From Roseomonas sp. CECT 9278 (GTDB lineage: Bacteria > Pseudomonadota > Alphaproteobacteria > Acetobacterales > Acetobacteraceae): 47,208 nt of DNA. The stretch spans positions 1-47,208 of the forward strand of contig NZ_CAKKLX010000039.1 of NCBI RefSeq assembly GCF_918698155.1, in the 5' to 3' direction. This document shows, piece by piece, positions 35,291 through 43,829 of this stretch (the first letter of the stretch is position 1; the number at the start of each line of letters is the position of its first letter). Below the pieces are notes generated by a model that was given only the letters and a program-made list of their open reading frames with translations, was not told where the DNA came from and did no database searches. The translations under genes and the position numbers were made by a program.

Positions 35291-37729
35291 TCAGGGCACC
35301 AGGTTGATGCGTCCGCCCGGCCCACCCGCCGCCGGACCCAGGCGCAGCAACGCCCCGTCGCGCCACCGCCCGAGCTGGTCGGACCAGTGCGGGCTCATCG
35401 GATGGCCGGACTGGCCCGTCGCGATGATGGCGAAGGCGCCGGCGGGCTCGGACAGGTCGAAGACCCCGCGGAACCCCGCGCCATGGACATTGGCGAAGAT
35501 CCCGCCGGCCTCAGGCCGCAAGCCGGCGCGGTTGACCGTCTCGCCATCCCCGGGCGAGGGCGTGGCGATGCGCGTCAGCGCGCCGAGGCCCGGCACAAAG
35601 CGCAGCAGCGGGTGTTCGAAGCGTGCCGGGTGCACCGCGCCCCAGCGCCAGGCGGTGGGGTCGTTGCCATGCGCCGCCGCCAGCTCCGTGACCGCCGCCG
35701 TCAGCGCCGCGGCGAGCATCGGTCCGCAACCCGCCGCCCCGCACCAGGCGGCGCCGGTCGCCGGGTCGGTCAGCACGCGGCGCAGGAATTCGGGGCTGGC
35801 GCGCGCCGCATCCTCCGCCAGGCCGGCGCCGGCCAGCACCGCGCGGCCGAAGCGCATCATGGTGCCGTGGAAGATGACCGGCTGGGGCAGCCCGGCCGCC
35901 ATCTCGCCAGACCAGCCGCGCAGCAGCAGGTCGAACGCCGCCCCGGCGCTGCCGGCCGGCCGGGGGGCGGCGCGCAGCGCGGGCAGCACCTCGGCGGCGA
36001 ACAACGACAGCGCATCGGCCTGCATGGCGGCGAAGCCCGCCACGTCGTGGCGCGCGGCGTCGCCCAGCATCTGACCGATGCGGCGGAAGCGCCAATCCCC
36101 GTTCCAGTCGCGCCCGAGCCAGGCATCATGCCCCGGCGGCACCACCCGGTTGTTGGCATTGGCGATCATGCCGCTGGCCGGATTCTCGACATGCGGCAGG
36201 CGGTCGAAGGGGATGAAGCCGTCCCAATCCGCCCGCCCGTCCCAGCCCGGCACCGGCAGGCTGCCATCGCCCGAGCGCCGCACCGGGATGCGCCCGGTCA
36301 GGTACATCGCGATGCCGCCGCCGGCCTCGGCCACCATCAGGTTCTGCGACGGGCTGGTGATCAGCCGCGCGGCCGCGCGCGCATCCGCCAGGCCGCGCGC
36401 GCCGTTCAGCGCCAGCAGCCCGGCCGCCGCGGTGTCGCCGGGCGCCAGGTTCGCCGCCGCCAGCGCCAGCACCGTGCCATCCGCCCGCCCCGCCGGCGCA
36501 TCGAGGTCGGAAATCACCGGCCCGTGGCGCGTCTCGCGCACCCGCAGCGTCACGGGGGCCGACCAGCGCACCCGTATCACCTCCTCGCGCACCACGAAGG
36601 GCAGCGGGCCGTCCGGCGTCTGGTAGGCATCGGTGCCATCCAGGCGCTCGACGAACAGGTCCTGCGTGTCGGAATGGGTGGTGGTGAAGCCCCAGGCGAT
36701 GCGTTCGTTCCGCCCGATCACGATGCCCGGCACGCCCGGCGCCGTCGCCCCCGACAGCACCCGCCCGCCCGGCAATTCGATCCGCGCCAGGTACCACAGG
36801 ATCGGCGCCTGGTAGCCGAGGTGCGGGTCGGTCGCGAGCAGCGGCGCGCCGCTGGCCGACCGCGCCCCGCCGACCACCCAGGCATTCGACGCCATGGAGG
36901 GCAGCGGCGCATCGACCGGGAAGCGCGGGATCGCCGCCGCCAGCCGGTCGAGCGCGCGGCTGTCGCCGGCGACCACCCCGGCGCGGGTCGTCGCGGGTGC
37001 CGGCCCGCCGGCCACCAGCTCCGGCAGGTCCGGCCGCCCGGGCGTGGTATCGGCCGGCCAGAGATCCTCGATCCGCTCCGGCGGCAGCAGCCCCGCCAGC
37101 CGGGCGCGGTCCAGCTCGGTCCGCCAGTTCCCCGACAGCCACAGCCCCATCACCTTGCCCCACAGCAGGCTGTCGACCGGCCGCCAGGGCTCGGGCGCGC
37201 CGAGCAGCAGGAATTCCGGTGCCGCGAAGCGCCCGCGCGCGGCGATCCAGGCATTCACGCCGCGCGCATAGGCCTCCATCGCGCCGCGCACCTCCGGCGG
37301 CAGGGCCGGCAGATCCGCCTCGGCCCGCGGCACCAGGCCCAGCAGGCGCATGTAGCGGTCCAGCCGCAGCGCCGAACTGCCGGCGATCTCGGACAGCCGC
37401 CCGCTGGCGCCGCGCCGCATGCTGTCCATCTGGAACATCCGGTCGCGCGCATGCAGCCAGCCGAGCGCGGTCCAGGCATCGGCCTCCGACTGCGCGGCGA
37501 CGGTCGGGATGCCCTGGGCATCCAGGCTGATCCCGACCGCGGCGCCAAGGCCCGGCAGCGCCACGCGCCCCTCCCGCGCCGGCAGCGTCCACCAGGTCGC
37601 GGCGGTCGCGCCAGCCACCACGACCACGAGGAGAACGGCCAGGCCCGCCAGGATGCGGCCCGTCCAGCGCAGGAATGTCTTCACCCGGCACAAATGGCGC
37701 CGCCGGCGCGTCTTGGGAACCTCCGGCAT
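35291..37729 (-). CDS. Penicillin acylase family Ntn hydrolase
   Basis: 812 residues from the ATG at 37729. A membrane anchor or uncleaved signal (GRILAGLAVLLVVVVAGATAA) follows a basic start. The alpha part ends before the nucleophile Ser281 in MASNAWVVGG, which becomes the N-terminus of the beta chain after self-cleavage. ATDPHLGYQAP, IAWGFTTTHSDTQDLF and ANNRVVPPGHDAWLG are family segments. It hydrolyses amides, such as acyl-homoserine lactones or beta-lactams, in the periplasm. The open frame continues to 37783, but that would overlap the divergent TPR gene; a GTG at 37684 is another possible start, and no good ribosome site decides. Confidence 0.9.
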   Translation of the reverse strand: MPEVPKTRRRRHLCRVKTFLRWTGRILAGLAVLLVVVVAGATAATWWTLPAREGRVALPGLGAAVGISLDAQGIPTVAAQSEADAWTALGWLHARDRMFQMDSMRRGASGRLSEIAGSSALRLDRYMRLLGLVPRAEADLPALPPEVRGAMEAYARGVNAWIAARGRFAAPEFLLLGAPEPWRPVDSLLWGKVMGLWLSGNWRTELDRARLAGLLPPERIEDLWPADTTPGRPDLPELVAGGPAPATTRAGVVAGDSRALDRLAAAIPRFPVDAPLPSMASNAWVVGGARSASGAPLLATDPHLGYQAPILWYLARIELPGGRVLSGATAPGVPGIVIGRNERIAWGFTTTHSDTQDLFVERLDGTDAYQTPDGPLPFVVREEVIRVRWSAPVTLRVRETRHGPVISDLDAPAGRADGTVLALAAANLAPGDTAAAGLLALNGARGLADARAAARLITSPSQNLMVAEAGGGIAMYLTGRIPVRRSGDGSLPVPGWDGRADWDGFIPFDRLPHVENPASGMIANANNRVVPPGHDAWLGRDWNGDWRFRRIGQMLGDAARHDVAGFAAMQADALSLFAAEVLPALRAAPRPAGSAGAAFDLLLRGWSGEMAAGLPQPVIFHGTMMRFGRAVLAGAGLAEDAARASPEFLRRVLTDPATGAAWCGAAGCGPMLAAALTAAVTELAAAHGNDPTAWRWGAVHPARFEHPLLRFVPGLGALTRIATPSPGDGETVNRAGLRPEAGGIFANVHGAGFRGVFDLSEPAGAFAIIATGQSGHPMSPHWSDQLGRWRDGALLRLGPAAGGPGGRINLVP

Positions 37730-37781
37730 GCGGCGAAGCCGCGCATCGACGCCGCGGCCGGTTGCTGGTAGGGCCGCGCCC

Positions 37782-40157
37782 ATGCCCGAGACCGACCGGC
37801 CCGCCCCGCGCCTGCTGCACGCAGCCGATGGCCTCAGCCTTCACATGATTCCCGGCGAGGGCGCCGCCGGCCTGGTGGTGCTGGCGCCCGACGCGGCCGC
37901 GCAGGCCTGGGCCGGGCGCGTCGCGGCCCGCCTCGCGCGGCCCATCCTGGTGGTGCGATCGGCCGATGGCGGCTTCCCCGCCGCTTCGATGGCGGCGCTG
38001 CTGCCGCATCTGGCGGCGGCGGAGGCCGGCCGCATCCTGGTCGGCCTGGGCACCGGCGCCGTCGCGGCGCTGGACCATTCAGCGATGTCGCGGCCGAAGG
38101 CCGTGCTCGCCATCGCGCCACGCGGGGACGGCCTCGCGCCGCAGCCCGTCGCCGCCGGCGCTGCCCTGATCGCCTATGATCCTGGCGAGGCGACGGAAGC
38201 GGCCCTCGCGGCGCGCGCCGGCGCCTTGGGTGTGCCGATGCCCCATGTCGGCGGCGCGCTCGCCGACGTCGTGCTCGGCGGCGGCGCGCTGCCGGACGTG
38301 ATCGATGCCCTGCTGGCGGGCGATCTGCCGCGCGCGGCAATGGCGCTGCGCGTCACCCGGCTCGCGGCGCCGCGCATGCGGGTGGGCTTGGCAACGCGGC
38401 TGACGGCTGCTGGCCATGAATCGCTCGCCGCCGCGGTCACGGCAGCTGCGCGGCGCCCGGCCGCCGCCGAGCCGCAGACCGATGCGCGGGTGCGCGCGCT
38501 CCAGCGTCTCGGGCGCCATGCCGATGCGGTCTCCGTGATCAACGCCTGGATCCGGCGCCAGCCGCGCCAGCCCCTGCCGCGGCGTCGGCTGGCCGCGGCG
38601 AACCTCGCCATGGGCCAGCGGCAGCGTGCGGTGCTCGCGCTGAAGGCGGCCGCCGGGCTCGGTTCGCTGCCCTTCGCGCTGCAGGCGCGCCTGGTCGGGT
38701 TGCTGCGGCGGATGCGGCGCCCGGACGACGCCGTCCAGGCCGCCGAGGCCGCCGTCGCCGCCCTGCCGGGGCATGCGGCCGCCGAGGCGCTGCTGGGCGA
38801 GGCGCTGCTCGCCGCTGGCCGCAAGGAGGACGCGGCGGCCGCCTTCGCCCGTGCCCTCGCGGCCGATCCCGACCATGCCGCCGCGCGCCACGGCAGGGCG
38901 GTCGCGGCCGATGCGGGCGGCGCCGATGACGGGCCGGGCCAGGGGCTCGCGGAATGGCTGGCGACCATGGCGGCCGAGCCGGCGCCCGAGGCCGAATGGC
39001 ATGCGCTGATCGACCTGATCGAGGCCCAGGGGCGGCCGGCCGCGGCGCTCGCCGCCGCATCCATGGCGGCGGGGGCGGCGCCGGCGCCGGGGTTGCTCGC
39101 CCGGCTCGCGCAGTTGCGCGAGTCCGCGGGCGACGTCGCCGGTGCCGAAGCCGCCTGGCGCCGCGCCACCGCGCTGGCGCCGCACCAGCCAGCGGCCTGG
39201 CTGGGCCTGGCCGACCTGCTGGACCGCCAGCAGCGCACCGCCGAAGCGGCCAAGGTGGCGACCGAGGCCGCCATGCTGCTGCCGGCGGCGTTGCAGGTCG
39301 TGCAGCGCAACGCCGAACTGCTGCTGGCGGCGCAGGATCCGATCCGCGCGGAGGCGGCGGCGCGCGCCGCCGTGGCGCTCGACCCGCAGCGCGACGCGGC
39401 GCATCTGCTGCTGGCCGATGCGCTGTGGCGCCAGCATCGCGGCCGCGATGCGGTGCGCGCGGTCGAGGCCGGGCTGGTGGCGCTGCCGGGCGCCTCGCCG
39501 CTGCTGCTGCGGCTCGCCTTCCTGCACCTGATGCAGAACGCGCCGCTGCCGGCCGCCGCGGCCTTCCGCGAGGTGACGCGCCAGCCCCAGGCGACGCCCC
39601 ATGCCTGGCTCGGCCTGACCGACGCGCTGTGGCGGGCCGAGCGGGTCGAGGAGGCGGAGGCGGCGGCGCGCGAGGGCGTCGCGGCGCATCCGCGCAATGT
39701 CGAGCTGCGCACGCGCCTCGGCCAGTTGCTGTTGGCGGGTGGCGATGCCGAGGCGGCGCGCGCCGCCCTGGCCGAGGTGGTGGCCGAGGACCCCGCCTCG
39801 GAGGTGGTCCAGCTGGCGATGGCCGATGCGCTGTGGCGCCAGGGGCGCCGGGCCGAGGCGCTGGCCGCCGCGCGCGAGGTCGCCGAGGCGGCGCCCGACC
39901 AGCCGGCGGTGGCCTCGCGGCTCGGCCACCTGCTGCTCGAGAACGGCGACATTGAGGACGCGGTGGCGCAGTTCCAGCGCGCGATCGCGCTGCAGCCCGA
40001 CCTGGTCCCGGCCTGGACCGGGCTGTGCGACGCCGAGCGCACGCGCAAGCGCATCAAGCCGGCGATCGAGGCCTATCGCCGCGCCGAGGCGCTGGGCATG
40101 GACCGCATGACGCGGCGGCTGCTGCGCTTCCGGCTGTTCGGCGAAATGGAGGAGTAG
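37782..40157 (+). CDS. TPR-repeat protein with N-terminal alpha/beta-like domain
   Basis: 791 residues, unusually rich in Ala, Leu and Arg. The first 190 or so look like an alpha/beta fold (LVVLAPDAAAQAW, RPILVVRSADGG, RILVGLGTGAVAAL). The place where hydrolases have GxSxG reads GLGTGA, so no nucleophile is seen. From about 230 to the end there are at least ten TPR-like helical pairs (for example AWLGLADLLDRQQRTAEAAKVATEA, RLGQLLLAGGDAEAARAAL, RLGHLLLENGDIEDAVAQFQRAI). No signal peptide or membrane segment. It is probably a cytoplasmic scaffold; the partner is unknown. Divergent from the penicillin-acylase gene with a gap of about 52 bases. Confidence 0.85.
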   Translation: MPETDRPAPRLLHAADGLSLHMIPGEGAAGLVVLAPDAAAQAWAGRVAARLARPILVVRSADGGFPAASMAALLPHLAAAEAGRILVGLGTGAVAALDHSAMSRPKAVLAIAPRGDGLAPQPVAAGAALIAYDPGEATEAALAARAGALGVPMPHVGGALADVVLGGGALPDVIDALLAGDLPRAAMALRVTRLAAPRMRVGLATRLTAAGHESLAAAVTAAARRPAAAEPQTDARVRALQRLGRHADAVSVINAWIRRQPRQPLPRRRLAAANLAMGQRQRAVLALKAAAGLGSLPFALQARLVGLLRRMRRPDDAVQAAEAAVAALPGHAAAEALLGEALLAAGRKEDAAAAFARALAADPDHAAARHGRAVAADAGGADDGPGQGLAEWLATMAAEPAPEAEWHALIDLIEAQGRPAAALAAASMAAGAAPAPGLLARLAQLRESAGDVAGAEAAWRRATALAPHQPAAWLGLADLLDRQQRTAEAAKVATEAAMLLPAALQVVQRNAELLLAAQDPIRAEAAARAAVALDPQRDAAHLLLADALWRQHRGRDAVRAVEAGLVALPGASPLLLRLAFLHLMQNAPLPAAAAFREVTRQPQATPHAWLGLTDALWRAERVEEAEAAAREGVAAHPRNVELRTRLGQLLLAGGDAEAARAALAEVVAEDPASEVVQLAMADALWRQGRRAEALAAAREVAEAAPDQPAVASRLGHLLLENGDIEDAVAQFQRAIALQPDLVPAWTGLCDAERTRKRIKPAIEAYRRAEALGMDRMTRRLLRFRLFGEMEE

Positions 40158-40357
40158 GGCGGGCTGCCGGCGGCGTCCCGGCGCACGCCGCATCGTCCAC
40201 TGGCGCCGCTTTGCCTCGTAGCGGCGCGCCGCGACGCATCCCGGTCCTGTGTGACGCGCGCCTCGTCACGCTAGCAGCGGCGCCCTCCGGTCGGGACATC
40301 CGCCGGTCCGGGCGCAGCGTCACCCGACCGCGTGGCGCCATCCGATCGGGATCTGCC

Positions 40358-40825
40358 CTACAGCGCGGCCGCCGCCTCCAGCACCTGCGCCGCATGCGCC
40401 TCCGGCTTCACCTTGCGCCAGATGCGCGCGATCTTGCCGTCCGCGCCGACCAGGAAGGATGAGCGTTCCATCCCCATGTAGGTCTTGCCGTACATCGACT
40501 TCTGCACCCACACGCCATAGGCCTCGGCGACCTTGTGGTCCTCGTCCGAGGCCAGCGGGAAGGCCAGGTTGTACTTCCTGGCGAACTTCTCGATGGGCGG
40601 CATGGCGTCGGGGCTCACGCCGATCACCTCCAGGCCGATCTTCCCGAGTGCGGGCAGCGCCTCCTGCACGCCGCAGGCCTGCTTGGTGCAGCCGGGCGTA
40701 TCCGCCTTCGGGTAGAAATAGATCAGGTAGGGCTTGCCCTTCAGCGCGGCGGAGGAGACCTCGCGCCCGCCGCTCGCCTGCATCGTGAATGCGGGCGCCG
40801 TGCTGCCCTCGGCCAAGTCGCTCAT
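40358..40825 (-). CDS. bcp: Thiol peroxidase, Bcp/PrxQ type
   Basis: 155 residues. Peroxidatic C46 and resolving C51 lie in the motif ADTPGCTKQAC, the five-residue spacing of PrxQ. The rest (LIYFYPKAD, LEVIGVSPD, FPLASDEDHKVAEAYGVW) is standard. It reduces peroxides using thioredoxin in the cytoplasm. The ATG at 40825 overlaps the glnE stop (ATGA), so it is co-translated with glnE, an order seen in several alphaproteobacteria. The 200 bases after the TPR gene hold no recognisable gene. Confidence 0.95.
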   Translation of the reverse strand: MSDLAEGSTAPAFTMQASGGREVSSAALKGKPYLIYFYPKADTPGCTKQACGVQEALPALGKIGLEVIGVSPDAMPPIEKFARKYNLAFPLASDEDHKVAEAYGVWVQKSMYGKTYMGMERSSFLVGADGKIARIWRKVKPEAHAAQVLEAAAAL

Positions 40826-43812
40826 GCCTGCTCCCCGTGGATGTCCGGGCGCCCCAGGCGGCGTTCGAAGATCGCGCGCACCGCCACCGCCCGCTCCGCC
40901 ATCTGTGCCTGGAGGGACGGGAGGTCAACCGGCGCGCTGTCCGGGCCGAGCGACCGGCAGGCATTGAGCAGCGCGGCCACCACGCTGTCGGGCAGCACGT
41001 CCTCGCGCCACGGCCCCACCGTCAGGCGCAGCGCGCCGCTGACGGTGCGCCAGAGTTTCTCGGCGGCGATCAGCGTGGCGGCGTCCTCGGCGCTCAGCGC
41101 GCCGACCTCGGCCAGCTTCGCCAGCACGCGGCGGGTGGTCTGCACCAGCACCTGCGGATGGGCGCGCGCCTCGACCAGTTGCAGTGCCTGGGCGATGAAC
41201 TCCACCTCGACCAGCCCGCCGCGGCCGAGCTTCACGTCCCATGGCCCGTCGGGCGGCAGGTCGCGCAGCATCCGGGCCCGCATCGCGACCGCATCCGGGA
41301 TCGCCTTGGGCGCCGAATCGGGACGCAGCAGGGCGCCGCGGATGGCGGCCTCGACGCGCCGGCGCAGCGCGGGGGGGCCGGCCACCACCCGCGCGCGGGT
41401 CAGCGCCATGCGTTCCCAGGTCCAGGCATCCTCGGCGTGATACCGCTGGAAGGCCGACAGCGAGACGGCGACCGGCCCCTTCGACCCCGACGGCCGCAGC
41501 CGCATGTCCACTTCGTACAGCTTGCCCTCGGCGCCCGGCGCGGTGATCGCCGCGATCATCTGCTGCGTCAGCCGGTTGAAGTACTGCGTCACCGGCAGCA
41601 GCCGCAGCGGGGGCGCACCGCGCTTGGCCCGGCCCTCGCTGGTCTCGATGCCCTCGGCATGGTCGTAGATCAGGATCAGGTCGAGGTCCGATCCCGGCAG
41701 CATCTCCCGCCCGCCGAGCTTGCCGAGTGCGACGATCGCCAGCGCACCCCCCTTGACCTTGCCGTGCCGCTCCGCGAAGGCGGCGGTGACATGCGGCAAC
41801 AGGGAGGACATCGCGGCATCGGCCAGGGCGGAGCGCGCCTCGCCGGCCGCATCGACATCGATCGTGCCTTCCAGCGTGGCGGCGTCGATGTCGAACTTGC
41901 CCTCCTGCACCAGGCGGCGGGCGGCCTCCATCGCTTCCTCGATGTGGTGCACCTGGTCGAGCTGGGCGGGCAGGGTGGCGGCGGCGCTGCCGACCGTGCC
42001 GCCGACGCCCATCAGCAGCCCCTCCAGCGCCGAGGTATGGCGGGCCAGGTGGTCGGCCAGCTGCGGCGCGGCGCCGAGCACGCTGGCCAGGCGGTCCAGC
42101 AGCGCCGGGTTGCGCGCCAGCAGCGACAGCACCTGCACCCCCGCGGCGAGGCGCGCGAAGACACCATCGAGCCGGCCGACCGCGGTATCCGGGTCGCGCT
42201 GCTTCGCGAAGGCGCCGAGCAGCGAGGGCATCAGCGCGGTCAGCAATTCGCGCGCGCGTTCGCTGCGCGTCGCGCGGGTGTGCCCGTGATGCCAGCCGCG
42301 CACCATGGCGGCGATGCCCGACGGGTTGCCGTAGCCCATCGCGCGCAGCGTCGCGATGGTGGCCGGGTCGTCCTCGACGCCGGTGAAGACCAGGCTGCCC
42401 TTGGCGTCCTCGGAGGCCAGCGTCGGCTCGGCCTCGAACATGCGCCCGTAGTGGCGTTCGACCTTCGCCATGTGGCCGAGGAACGCGCTGCGGAACGACT
42501 GCGGATCGGCAAAGCCGAGGAAGGAGGCGATGCGCGCCACCCCTTCCGCATCCTCGGGCATGCGATGGGTCTGCCGGTCGGCGACCATCTGCAGGCGATG
42601 TTCCAGGTCGCGCAGGAACACGTAGGCATCCGCCAGGTCGGCCGCGGCCTTGCGGTCGATCTTGCCGGCGGCGGCCAGCGCCACCAGGGCGCCGAGCGTG
42701 GTCGGGTCGCGCAGCCCCGGGTCGCGCCCGCCCCAGATCAGCTGCAGCACCTGGGCGGTGAACTCGATCTCGCGGATCCCGCCGCGGCCGAGCTTCACGT
42801 CATGGCCTTCGACCTGGACGGTGGCGTTGGCGCCCTTGGCCCCCTTATGGGCGTGGATCTGCCGCTTGATGGAATGGATGTCGGCCACGGCCGCGAAATC
42901 GAGGTGCCGGCGCCACACGAAGGGGCGGATCTCGCGCAGGAAGGATTCGCCGGCGGCGCGGTCGGCGCCGACCGGGCGCGCCTTGATCATGGCGGCGCGT
43001 TCCCAGTTCTGGCCCATGCTTTCGTAGTAGGTGATGGCCGCCGGGATCGAGACCGCGAGCGGCGTCGCCGCCGGGTCCGGGCGCAATCTCAGATCCGTGC
43101 GGAAAACATAGCCCTCCGCCGTGCGTTCCTCGAGCAGCCGCACCAGGTCGCGGGCGATGCGGACATGCACCGCCTGGGCGCGATCGACGTGATAGGCTGC
43201 CGTCGTCGGTTCATACAGCACCATGAGGTCCACATCGGACGAGTAGTTCAGTTCCCGCCCGCCGAGCTTGCCCATCCCCAGCACGACGAGGCCCGAGTTC
43301 CGGCCCACGAGCCGCGGGTCGGCCCGCGTTGCGCCGGACAGCCTGAGCTCGCCGCGCGCCGCGGCATCGCGCAGCAGGTGCGCGCAGGCGGCGTCGATGG
43401 CGGCCTCCGCCAGGTCGGACAGCGCCCCGGTCACGCGGTCGAGCGCCCACAGCCCCGTGATGTCCGCGACCGCCGCCGCCAGCGCGCCCTGGCGCTTGGC
43501 CTGGCGCAGGATGGTGGCCAGCGCCGGGCGCGGCGTGGCCGGGTCGATGCGCGACAGCGGATCGAGCGCGCGTTCGAAGGCGACATCCGGCCCGCGTTCG
43601 GCCAGCGCGAGCAGCGCGGCGGATTCACGCACCGCCAGATCGGCCAGGTAGGGGCTGTGGCCGCCAAGGGCCGCGATCAGCGCCGCGCCCGCGGGGCTGG
43701 CCGCGAAGTCGCGCTCGGCCGCGCCGCGCTCGGCGAAATGCTCGGCGGCCAGCGCGGCGGCGGCCGGGTCGAAGGGGCGGGGCAGGCGTTCGGGGGCAAA
43801 GCAGGCCGTCAT
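40822..43812 (-). CDS. glnE: Bifunctional glutamine synthetase adenylyltransferase/adenylyl-removing enzyme
   Basis: 996 residues. Two nucleotidyltransferase domains carry the signature GxLGGxExxxxSDxDL: LVVLGMGKLGGRELNYSSDVDLMVLYE in the N-terminal half (deadenylylation) and IVALGKLGGREMLPGSDLDLILIYDH in the C-terminal half (adenylylation). Each is followed by a helical domain (KLGRGGIREIEFTAQ and KLGRGGLVEVEFIAQ). It adjusts glutamine synthetase activity to nitrogen status with PII proteins. The ATG at 43812 excludes a proline-rich extension. The divergent AsmA-like gene starts only 17 bases away. Confidence 0.97.
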   Translation of the reverse strand: MTACFAPERLPRPFDPAAAALAAEHFAERGAAERDFAASPAGAALIAALGGHSPYLADLAVRESAALLALAERGPDVAFERALDPLSRIDPATPRPALATILRQAKRQGALAAAVADITGLWALDRVTGALSDLAEAAIDAACAHLLRDAAARGELRLSGATRADPRLVGRNSGLVVLGMGKLGGRELNYSSDVDLMVLYEPTTAAYHVDRAQAVHVRIARDLVRLLEERTAEGYVFRTDLRLRPDPAATPLAVSIPAAITYYESMGQNWERAAMIKARPVGADRAAGESFLREIRPFVWRRHLDFAAVADIHSIKRQIHAHKGAKGANATVQVEGHDVKLGRGGIREIEFTAQVLQLIWGGRDPGLRDPTTLGALVALAAAGKIDRKAAADLADAYVFLRDLEHRLQMVADRQTHRMPEDAEGVARIASFLGFADPQSFRSAFLGHMAKVERHYGRMFEAEPTLASEDAKGSLVFTGVEDDPATIATLRAMGYGNPSGIAAMVRGWHHGHTRATRSERARELLTALMPSLLGAFAKQRDPDTAVGRLDGVFARLAAGVQVLSLLARNPALLDRLASVLGAAPQLADHLARHTSALEGLLMGVGGTVGSAAATLPAQLDQVHHIEEAMEAARRLVQEGKFDIDAATLEGTIDVDAAGEARSALADAAMSSLLPHVTAAFAERHGKVKGGALAIVALGKLGGREMLPGSDLDLILIYDHAEGIETSEGRAKRGAPPLRLLPVTQYFNRLTQQMIAAITAPGAEGKLYEVDMRLRPSGSKGPVAVSLSAFQRYHAEDAWTWERMALTRARVVAGPPALRRRVEAAIRGALLRPDSAPKAIPDAVAMRARMLRDLPPDGPWDVKLGRGGLVEVEFIAQALQLVEARAHPQVLVQTTRRVLAKLAEVGALSAEDAATLIAAEKLWRTVSGALRLTVGPWREDVLPDSVVAALLNACRSLGPDSAPVDLPSLQAQMAERAVAVRAIFERRLGRPDIHGEQA

Positions 43813-43829
43813 GGCCGGGCAGGGAACAG

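Noticed and set aside
35291..37783. Penicillin-acylase start at 37783
   Set aside because: It would overlap the start of the divergent TPR gene and adds a polar stretch before the membrane anchor; the ATG at 37729 or GTG at 37684 is more plausible.
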